DNA of 46,419 bases, from assembly GCA_002868905.1 (NCBI GenBank), contig PKUA01000039.1, positions 570 through 46,988 of the forward strand, given 5' to 3'. How positions within the stretch are numbered: the stretch's first letter is position 1; each line of letters opens with the position of its first letter. Under the pieces are notes generated by a model that did no database searches, had not been told where the DNA came from, and worked only from the letters and a program-made list of their open reading frames with translations. Position numbers and translations under genes: made by a program. The stretch comes from Desulfuromonas sp. (lineage in GTDB: Bacteria; Desulfobacterota; Desulfuromonadia; Desulfuromonadales; Geothermobacteraceae). Shown piece after piece: positions 40,142 to 46,419 of this stretch.

Positions 40142-41011
40142 ATGAACGATAAGAGTTCCATCAGTCCCAAGACCCAATTCTGTGCCCTGATCGGCAACCC
40201 GGTCGGGCACAGCATGTCGCCGGCGATTCACAACGCCGCATTTGTCGCCACCGGTCAGGATTTCGTCTACGTCGCCTGCAAGGTTGAGGATGTGAAAAAC
40301 GCCCTGGCGGGGATGCGTGCCCTCGGAAACTTTCGCGGTATGAGCGTCACCATTCCGCACAAGATCGAGGTGATGCAGCACGTCGACGAGATTGACGAGG
40401 TCGACAAGGCGATCGGTTCGATCAACACGGTGATCTGTGAAGAGGGAAGGCTGATCGGTTTCGGCACCGACGGGCCCGGTGCTCTCAAGGCGCTGACCGA
40501 TGCCGGGGTCGCTCCGGCCGGGAAAAGAGTTCTGATGATCGGTTGCGGCGGCGCGGCGCGTGCCATTGCCTTTACCCTGGCGCAGCAGACCGGTCTGGCG
40601 GAGTTGATCCTCCTCGATATCAACCGGGAACTGCTCGACGGCCTCGGCGCCGATCTGCGGGCCGGCACCGGCGCCAGCATCAGTACCGCGACGATGAACC
40701 CGGAAGAACTGGCCTCCGCCATGGAGCGGGCCGATATCATCATCCACTGCACCCCGGTCGGCATGCACCCGAAGGAGGATGCCTCCCTGGTGCCGCCGGA
40801 GCTGTTTCGTGCCGGGCAGGTGGTGTTCGACGTGGTATATAATCCGCTCGAGACCAAGCTGCTCAAAGAAGCGAAGGCGCATGGTTGCCAGGTCATCTCC
40901 GGGGTGGAGATGTTCATCAACCAGGCGGTGTTGCAATTCGAACGTTTTACCGGCGTCGATGCTCCCTACGAGGTGATGCGCCGGGTGGTCCTGGAGAACC
41001 TGAAACAATGA
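40142..41011 (+). CDS. aroE: Shikimate dehydrogenase
   Basis: AAGGAGG precedes the ATG. The 289-residue enzyme reduces 3-dehydroshikimate with NADPH in the shikimate pathway. Marks: GNPVGHSMSPAIHN (shikimate-binding Ser pair), MSVTIPHK with the catalytic Lys, NTVICEEGRLIGFGTDGPG, nucleotide loop MIGCGGAARAIAF, and DVVYNPLETKLL. Complete and of normal length. The stop overlaps aroK by four bases (ATGA), so both are translated together. Confidence 0.96.
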   Translation: MNDKSSISPKTQFCALIGNPVGHSMSPAIHNAAFVATGQDFVYVACKVEDVKNALAGMRALGNFRGMSVTIPHKIEVMQHVDEIDEVDKAIGSINTVICEEGRLIGFGTDGPGALKALTDAGVAPAGKRVLMIGCGGAARAIAFTLAQQTGLAELILLDINRELLDGLGADLRAGTGASISTATMNPEELASAMERADIIIHCTPVGMHPKEDASLVPPELFRAGQVVFDVVYNPLETKLLKEAKAHGCQVISGVEMFINQAVLQFERFTGVDAPYEVMRRVVLENLKQ

Positions 41012-41517
41012 ACCTGGTATTGATCGGCTATCGAGGCACCGGCAAGAGCGCCGTCGGCCAGCTGCTCGCGAAGCGGTTGGGGCGGGAGTTGGTGAACATG
41101 GACGCGGAGATCGTCCAGGGTGCCGGAATGAGCATCCCGGAGATCGTCGAGAAGTTCGGCTGGGACGCGTTCCGTGACCGGGAGACCGCCGAGGCGCGCA
41201 AGCTCGCCGGACGTGACGGGCTGGTGATCGACTGCGGCGGCGGGGTGATCGAACGGGAGGAGAACACCGCGATCTTGCAGCAGAACGCCATGGTGTTCTG
41301 GATGCAGGCCTCGGTTCAGACCATCGTTGGCCGGATCGAAGGGGACACCGAGCGCCCGGCCCTGGTCGAGGGGAAGACCTTCACCGAGGAGGTGGCCGAG
41401 GTGCTGGAGCGGCGTACGCCGAAGTACCGGGCCGCCGCCCACCACGCGATCGACACCGACGGTCTGACGCCGGAGCAGGTGGCGGATAAGATACTCTCCT
41501 TTTGGGAGACTAACTGA
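41008..41517 (+). CDS. aroK: Shikimate kinase
   Basis: ATG 41008 overlaps the aroE stop; longer frames run through aroE. The 169-residue kinase phosphorylates shikimate with ATP. Seen: Walker A GYRGTGKS, shikimate-binding NMDAEI and FRDRETAEARKL, Gly-rich CGGGVIEREEN and the LID region EGDTERPALVEG. Normal length. With aroE it supplies two consecutive steps towards chorismate; the other aro genes are not in the window. A terminator follows directly. Confidence 0.95.
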   Translation: MNLVLIGYRGTGKSAVGQLLAKRLGRELVNMDAEIVQGAGMSIPEIVEKFGWDAFRDRETAEARKLAGRDGLVIDCGGGVIEREENTAILQQNAMVFWMQASVQTIVGRIEGDTERPALVEGKTFTEEVAEVLERRTPKYRAAAHHAIDTDGLTPEQVADKILSFWETN

Positions 41518-41522
41518 CCGAG

Positions 41523-41556
41523 ACGGCCCGGCATCCAAAGATGCCGGGCCGTTTTT
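41523..41556. terminator. Intrinsic terminator between aroK and the glycosyltransferase
   Basis: Twelve-base arms ACGGCCCGGCAT and ATGCCGGGCCGT with loop CCAAAG, then TTTTT; it serves aroK on the plus strand and abuts the convergent gene. Confidence 0.88.
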
Positions 41557-42678
41557 CTAATTCCGTCGTTTCGCCGCTATCGATTCGAGCAGATCGTCGT
41601 ATGTCTCGATCATTTGTGGCCAGTCGTAGCGCAGTGCCGCCATCCGCAATCGCGGGTCCGGTTCTCCCGCTTTTCCTGCCAGCTGTCGGCGCATCCTCTC
41701 CAGCAGATCCTCGAAATCCCGGTAGAAAACCTGCTCATGCAATTCCGTTGGAACGTGTTCCGGGTAGGCGAGCCGCTGCGGCAACAGCGGCAAGGTGTTG
41801 CAGTAGATCGCCTGCACTACGCTGGCGCCGAAAAAATCGTGGGTCGAAGTGACCGGCAGCAGGTCGGCTCGCCAGAGCCAGCGGGCGTAGGTTGCGAAAT
41901 CGTCCGCATAGCCGAACTGCACCACCTTGTCGCCGAGTCGTTCCTTCGCCTCGGCAAAAATCGGTGGTTGTTTGCCGAACGACTCCCCCAGGACTGCCAC
42001 TTCGAATTGATACCCTTCGTCCTGCAGGCAGAACAGCGCCTGGAAAAACTCCTCCGGGTTCTTGTCGTATTCCCATCGGTGGTTCCACAAGGTCAGAGGG
42101 GGGCGGCTTCCGTCCTGTAGGTCGACCCGGTGCCGGTCAAAGCGTTGCAGGTCGAGCCCGAGGGGGAGGACGCAGGATCTTTCCGCAAGTTCCGCGAGAG
42201 TCGCGAGATTGTTCTGGTCCGGAAATGACCGTAGGAACCCGGGGAGTTCGGCATTGAACTCTTCAAGGTGATAATGTGAATTGAACAGCACTGCATCCGC
42301 CGCCAGGGCGCTGCTATAATTGATGAAGGCGTAATGAGCATCGCGCTGATGCCCGGGATCGCGATCGTCGGGAGACCAGGGATAGGTCAGCTGGTTCTCG
42401 TGGAAATAGACCGCTGTTGCAGTCTCCGCGGTTTCGGCACGGGTCAGGGCGAGAAAGAGGCCCAGGTCGAGCATGTCACTGGCCAACAGCAGGTCCGGAC
42501 GAAAAGAGCTTTCGAGGAAACGTTGTGCCAGGGTGACCGCTCCGCCGTGCATGCGCCATTTCCAATGGCGTCCCGCCAGAGTCAGCAACTCGATCCGGTG
42601 TCGGCTGTGACGGGTAAACTCCTCGGCCCAGGCGGCGTGAGACCCGGTGTGAAACGGTTCGATCAAGGTGATGTTCAT
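41557..42678 (-). CDS. DUF3524 glycosyltransferase (tRNA-queuosine mannosyltransferase type)
   Basis: 373 residues with MNITLIEPFHTGSHAAWAEE at the start, LLTLAGRHWKWRMHGGAVTLA, YFHENQLTYPW, and NHRWEYDKNPEEFFQAL. These are hallmarks of the DUF3524/GTDC1 family. The animal member mannosylates queuosine in tRNA-Asp. GT-B fold with a C-terminal donor site (TSTHDFFGASVVQAIYC). Bacterial members are annotated by homology only; whether this one modifies tRNA is an inference. No Shine-Dalgarno. Divergent from the mini-thioredoxin gene. Confidence 0.85.
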   Translation of the reverse strand: MNITLIEPFHTGSHAAWAEEFTRHSRHRIELLTLAGRHWKWRMHGGAVTLAQRFLESSFRPDLLLASDMLDLGLFLALTRAETAETATAVYFHENQLTYPWSPDDRDPGHQRDAHYAFINYSSALAADAVLFNSHYHLEEFNAELPGFLRSFPDQNNLATLAELAERSCVLPLGLDLQRFDRHRVDLQDGSRPPLTLWNHRWEYDKNPEEFFQALFCLQDEGYQFEVAVLGESFGKQPPIFAEAKERLGDKVVQFGYADDFATYARWLWRADLLPVTSTHDFFGASVVQAIYCNTLPLLPQRLAYPEHVPTELHEQVFYRDFEDLLERMRRQLAGKAGEPDPRLRMAALRYDWPQMIETYDDLLESIAAKRRN

Positions 42679-42764
42679 GGCGCGATGATTGTAGGCGGTG
42701 CTGAACCTGTTGGCAAGGTTGATACGATTTGGACAAGGTCGGCAACAAAGAACGGAGTCGGAAG

Positions 42765-43010
42765 ATGAAAATCGAAATCCTCGGTGACGGCTGTCGCCGC
42801 TGTGCCCAGATGAAAGAGCGTGTCTGCCAGGCGCTGGATGAACTCGAGATGGAAGCAGAAGTTGTTTCCGTGGTTGATCCCGAAGTTTTGGCCAGCTATC
42901 ACGCCATAAGCTTGCCCGGCCTGGTGGTTAATGGCCGGCCGAGTGCCGGCCCCGGCCATCTTTCAGTCGAGGCGATCAAGCAGATTTTGCAGCAGGGCGA
43001 TACTGGGTGA
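42765..43010 (+). CDS. Mini-thioredoxin (redox-active disulfide protein type)
   Basis: CGGAG lies eight bases before ATG 42765. The 81-residue protein begins MKIEILGDGCRRCAQMKERV with a CRRC active site, then LPGLVVNGRPSAGPGH (cis-Pro loop), and ends after one helix. This is the thioredoxin_3/redox-active disulfide protein 2 family of anaerobes and archaea. A thiol-disulfide donor in the cytoplasm; partners are unknown. Last GC-rich gene before the AT-rich tail of the window. Confidence 0.85.
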   Translation: MKIEILGDGCRRCAQMKERVCQALDELEMEAEVVSVVDPEVLASYHAISLPGLVVNGRPSAGPGHLSVEAIKQILQQGDTG

Positions 43011-43218
43011 GGTGTGAGGTGGTTCATTTATGCCTGGAAGACGTTTAGGAATGGTGATTGATTAGTCGTTGATCCAGCATGGTCTAATGGTCAGTGTGAG
43101 AATTCTTTAGAAATCAAGAGCTTTATGGATGAATGCTCTTAGAAGTCAGCTAATTTAGAAATATCTGCTAACCATCGTTGTTTTGTTAGAAAAAATCAGG
43201 AACAGGACATATAAGAAA

Positions 43219-43244
43219 ATGCCCCGCCCATTTGGGTGGGGCAT
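43219..43244 (-). terminator. Intrinsic terminator of the methyltransferase gene
   Basis: ATGCCCCGCCC pairs with GGGTGGGGCAT (one G-U); on the minus strand ATTTTCTT follows the stem. It lies 12 bases after the stop codon. Confidence 0.75.
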
Positions 43245-43256
43245 ATCACACAGGGA

Positions 43257-44096
43257 CTACATTAAACGAAGCACGACAGCCATTTCATTTGAATCTGAAC
43301 GATAAGCCCCACCGGCAACATCACTATATGTCTCTTCGATGACAAATCCGTTGCTTTCAACTTCGCTGGACAAGGACGCAAGATCAAAGTGCTGAAACCA
43401 GTTGTAGACAACTCGGGCACGATGCTCTTCTATGATCGTGTATTTGTCCAGAACCACCTTCTTATCGTCATACTTGAATGTGTTAACAAATCCGAAGTAG
43501 TCATCAGGTGACCAGAAGCCGTTCAGTTGCCGTCTTTCATAGGTCGACACCTCTTCTCTTTCTTTATAGGCATTCATTGTGTTTACATCGAGCATTACTC
43601 TTCCTTGGGGTGACAGATGCTTTTTGAAAATACTCAGCAACAATGCTCTCTGTGACGGGCTTAAAACACAATAGTCACACATGATCATCACGATCAAATC
43701 GTATCGATCTTTGCTGCTGAAGTTGAGATAGTTCATCTGTTGATATTCGATCTCAACGCCCTCCTGTTTAGCTGTCTCACGAGCGTAAGCAAGAGAGTTG
43801 GCTGAAAAGTCTACCCCTGTGACATTTGCTCCGGTTCGTGCCAGACGTAAAGCGTATAGTCCTGGCCCACAACCGAAATCTGCAACCTTTTTACCACTAC
43901 CAAGATTGAAATGTTCGGCAATCCAGTTTGCTGATTGATCGATAAATGTGTGCTTACGAGACGCCATCGGTAACTCTTTATTAAGATGATACCGAAGCAT
44001 CTGTTTAGCAGTATAAGGTTCTGTCCAAAGCTCTTCAGCCGTGTAGATTGAAAAACAGGCTGGGCGTTTGTTTATGTCAATAAGTTCTTCAAACAT
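43257..44096 (-). CDS. Class I SAM-dependent methyltransferase
   Basis: ATG 44096 is preferred because AGGA lies seven bases before it; ATG 44102 touches that signal. The 279-residue protein has the Rossmann SAM site VADFGCGPGLYALRLARTG (motif I), GVDFSANSLAYAR (acidic end of strand 2), and YDLIVMIMCDYCVLSP (motif IV region). The C-terminal beta part ends GAYRSDSNEMAVVLRLM. Small-molecule substrate unknown. Codon use is richer in A/T than in the preceding genes, and the gene is isolated between long spacers, which suggests horizontal gain. Confidence 0.85.
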   Translation of the reverse strand: MFEELIDINKRPACFSIYTAEELWTEPYTAKQMLRYHLNKELPMASRKHTFIDQSANWIAEHFNLGSGKKVADFGCGPGLYALRLARTGANVTGVDFSANSLAYARETAKQEGVEIEYQQMNYLNFSSKDRYDLIVMIMCDYCVLSPSQRALLLSIFKKHLSPQGRVMLDVNTMNAYKEREEVSTYERRQLNGFWSPDDYFGFVNTFKYDDKKVVLDKYTIIEEHRARVVYNWFQHFDLASLSSEVESNGFVIEETYSDVAGGAYRSDSNEMAVVLRLM

Positions 44097-44674
44097 AGTC
44101 ATATCCTGATGTTTATGCCGAACCTTTGTCGGCGTAATGAGTACATAACTGCCTGCAGACAGAGAGTGTCTGAACCATGTCGATTAGATTAGATACACTA
44201 CGAGGGTGATGCCGTGCTGCAAGGCAGAGCGGGTAACGCTGGCAGCGACTGGTTAAGAGCCGCCGTATGAAGGAAGTTACTGAATCATGCGGGGACAATA
44301 GATTAACAGTGAGTGTATGTCAACATTGAAGATCTCTTGAGAGTTTTGCGCATTCCTACAATGCAGGGTTAGTAGTAATTTCGCATTTCTGCCAATATGG
44401 GCACCCCAAGCAATGTAAGAGTATAAATAGAACGAACTTACAAGATGATGGCTACCTGGACCTGCCTGAGTAGTCATTATCATATTCGAGTTATCCATAA
44501 ATTAGATTTTTTTGGGTTACGTTTGACCCGTCAGAACTGCTAGTAAAATTGTTTCAGCTCTCCGACTACGACAATCGAGGATAATGCTTGCATATTGTGC
44601 ACAAAATATGTTGCTTGACATGAGTAGATTGCCTAGGCTAGTCAATATATTGATAGATTTACGAGGTATCTCAA
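44097..44674. other. Gene-poor AT-rich spacer
   Basis: About 580 bp without a convincing gene; short minus-strand frames here lack start signals and domains. A perfect dyad TTGTGCACAA lies at 44595-44604 and TTGACA at 44615-44620, both 55-80 bp before the sensor-kinase start. These could be an operator and a -35 element, although no good -10 follows. Confidence 0.4.
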
Positions 44675-46419
44675 TTGTTTTCTTTGATCATCAGGATATT
44701 GAGGCCGATTCGTTGGCTCCCATTCTTATTGCCGGTATTTATAATTCTGGTACTTGCCACATCTTGCTTTGCGCTTTTGGCTTTCGCTAAAGACGATATA
44801 AAGACAGTCCTTATTCTCCATGGCGTTTGGGCTCAGGATAACTGGGAGGGGGATTTTGACGCAGCACTGAAGCGGTCCTTTGCCATGCAGCAAAACGTTG
44901 CTGTTGTCACCCGAACAGAATACCTTGGCCTTGAATCCTCCCGCGACGACAGCTCCCGCTCTCAGATGGTTTTGCACCTGAAAAACAAACTGGGACAACA
45001 TGAGGTTGATCTGATTGTTGGTGTGTTACCTGCTGCCAGTAACTTTCTCCACCAATTTGGGGATGAATTTGCCGTCGATATCCCAAGAATATATGTGGTC
45101 CCCGGTTCTGGTCTTGCCAAAATGGCAGAAGAAAAGCCAGATGTCGCTTATATACGAAGTGCCTCAACGGCTGCTCTTAAAAATACGATTACACAAGTTT
45201 ATGAAATTCTTCCAGAGACAAAGCATTTATATTTAGTGGCTGGAATTGCGCTCAATGACACGGCTTATTTAGATCGGGCCAAGCAGGCAGTTATTGAACT
45301 CGGCAAGGACGCACAGACGACAGACCTTGTCGGGCTGCCTCTGGATAAACTAATGGACACGTTAGCGCAGTTACCACCAGACTCGGCCATTCTGTTTGTC
45401 TCCTATGAGGAGGATAGTAACGGCGACAAATATATCGTTGACAAGTTCATGACATCGTTGTCTGCCAAGGCCAATGCACCCATATTTGGGTTTTGGGACA
45501 CTCTGATTGGCCACGGAGTTCTGGGCGGCAGCATGACGAGCGCTGAAGCATACGCCAGTGAAACAGCCTCTGCTGCAATGAGGATACTAACAGGCACTGC
45601 TCCCTCTGAGATTCGCGTAAAAGATTCATCTACCACAAACCTCTATGACTGGCGGCAAATGCAACGCTGGGGAATTCCTCGCAGCCGCCTGCCGCAAGAC
45701 CATAAGGTTTTCTTCAAGGCCCCGAGTTTATGGGATGATTACAAGAATCATGTCATTGCGGCAACGGCACTGATCATCTTTCTTTCAATCATGGCTCTGG
45801 TCTTGACCCTTTCTCTTCGAAGTCGCAAAAAGGCATGGCAAAAAGCCAAGACAAGCGAAGAGAGGCTCGACCGCGCGCTGGCAGTCAACCATGATGGTAT
45901 TTACGAATGGGATACAAGGACGAATAATATCTACTTTGATGCTCGCTACTACACTATGGCTGGTTACGAGCCGAATGAATTTCCGGGCAGGTTTGATGAA
46001 TGGGTAGCACGAGTACATCCAGAGGATTATGCCAGGATTGGGCCTTTGGTCGAAGGCTATCTGGCAGGCGAACTGCTCACTTATGATGTCGAATTCAGAT
46101 TCAGAGGCAAAAACAGTGAATGGATGTGGATACGCTCTCGATTAAAAACATTTGAGAGAGATGAAGATGGCAAGCCACGACGAATTATTGGAACCCATAC
46201 GGATATTACCAGTCAAAAGCATTACGAATTAATGCTGCTGTCTCAGGTGAAAATTGCAGAGTTTGCGGACAAGCATTCTGCTCTGGAGGTGCTACAAAAG
46301 GTCTTGGATGAAGTAGAGCTCCTAACCAATAGCAAGGTCGGTTTTTATCATTTCGTTGCAGATGACCAGGAACATCTCTCTTTGCAGAATTGGTCGACGA
46401 ATACTCTTGATAAAATGTG
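44675..46419 (+). CDS. Sensor kinase, N-terminal part (periplasmic binding domain-TM-PAS-GAF), truncated by window end
   Basis: An in-frame TAG at 44654 and ACGAGG eight bases before TTG 44675 point to a TTG start. The frame stays open to the window edge (at least 581 codons). N-terminal membrane segment (WLPFLLPVFIILVLATSCF); then a periplasmic region of the ABC sugar-binding type (about 40-330) with VDLIVGVLPAASNFLHQFG, ILFVSYEED and IFGFWDTLIGHGVLGG; second helix HVIAATALIIFLSIMALVL (about 358-380). A PAS domain follows with NHDGIYEWDTRTNNIYF and PAC IIGTHTDITSQK (about 395-520), then the start of GAF (KVGFYHFVADDQEHLSLQ). A histidine kinase core is expected beyond the edge. Codon use is AT-rich. 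Confidence 0.8.
   Translation, partial: MFSLIIRILRPIRWLPFLLPVFIILVLATSCFALLAFAKDDIKTVLILHGVWAQDNWEGDFDAALKRSFAMQQNVAVVTRTEYLGLESSRDDSSRSQMVLHLKNKLGQHEVDLIVGVLPAASNFLHQFGDEFAVDIPRIYVVPGSGLAKMAEEKPDVAYIRSASTAALKNTITQVYEILPETKHLYLVAGIALNDTAYLDRAKQAVIELGKDAQTTDLVGLPLDKLMDTLAQLPPDSAILFVSYEEDSNGDKYIVDKFMTSLSAKANAPIFGFWDTLIGHGVLGGSMTSAEAYASETASAAMRILTGTAPSEIRVKDSSTTNLYDWRQMQRWGIPRSRLPQDHKVFFKAPSLWDDYKNHVIAATALIIFLSIMALVLTLSLRSRKKAWQKAKTSEERLDRALAVNHDGIYEWDTRTNNIYFDARYYTMAGYEPNEFPGRFDEWVARVHPEDYARIGPLVEGYLAGELLTYDVEFRFRGKNSEWMWIRSRLKTFERDEDGKPRRIIGTHTDITSQKHYELMLLSQVKIAEFADKHSALEVLQKVLDEVELLTNSKVGFYHFVADDQEHLSLQNWSTNTLDKM

Noticed and set aside
40088-41008. 306-codon frame antisense to aroE
   Set aside because: Shadow of aroE, no ribosome site and no recognisable fold.
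44140-44320. Stretch with AAGAGCCGCCGTATGAAGG, reminiscent of a group II intron end
   Set aside because: The domain V pairing partner and catalytic triad are absent and no reverse transcriptase is near.

Overview
The window looks like chromosomal DNA of a strictly or mainly anaerobic, metal-reducing-type deltaproteobacterium (Desulfuromonadales: Geobacter, Desulfuromonas or Pelobacter relatives). This is inferred from the gene repertoire: a PilV/PilW/PilX/PilY1 minor-pilin cluster, several hemerythrins, a small diheme c-type cytochrome, oxygen-sensitive NrdD/NrdG, sigma-54-type promoters at nitrogen genes, and a PII-Amt-Gcw_chp porin operon. No rRNA, tRNA, CRISPR array, transposase or origin was seen.

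Layout. 1-5.3 kb: the 3' part of a polytopic membrane protein, a TPR protein, a GspG-like anchored protein and a secreted FG-GAP/ASPIC protein, followed by an 18-codon peptide gene with its own Shine-Dalgarno and terminator. 5.4-6.6 kb: an alpha/beta hydrolase gene bracketed by covarying palindromic repeats. 6.6-12.1 kb: MBL-fold hydrolase, class II photolyase, M48 protease, FKBP isomerase, DUF924 protein and NikR. 12.2-15.3 kb: anaerobic ribonucleotide reduction under two NrdR-box-like sites. Its nrdD ends before the glycyl-radical motif, and that motif is encoded in a separate 47-codon gene between nrdD and nrdG.

15.3-21.9 kb: small membrane proteins, a diheme cytochrome, a sigma-54-type promoter with a GAF-PAS histidine kinase, then a second sigma-54-type promoter whose leader holds a strong terminator-like hairpin before glnB-amt-porin, then a cold-shock gene. 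22-31 kb: hemerythrin, a subtilisin-like lipoprotein, and the fimT-pilW-pilV-pilX-pilY1 cluster. In that cluster pilW has an in-frame TGA and fimT shows signs of a one-base frameshift near its start. 31-39.9 kb: lipoprotein esterase, TatT-like lipoprotein, a second hemerythrin, a Cys-rich small protein with an unusual radical SAM enzyme, DUF4197, GGCT, an MFS transporter, and a three-gene module (CxxC protein, truncated Fe-S-type protein, hemerythrin) that looks like nitrosative or oxidative stress defence. 40-43 kb: aroE-aroK, a DUF3524 tRNA-queuosine mannosyltransferase-type enzyme and a mini-thioredoxin.

From about 43.0 kb the DNA becomes visibly AT-richer with long gene-poor spacers. It holds a methyltransferase and a partial sensor kinase that reads off the end of the window, and was probably acquired separately. 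The strongest points for follow-up are the split NrdD, the glnB leader RNA, the 18-residue peptide, the palindromic repeat family and the damaged pilin reading frames.
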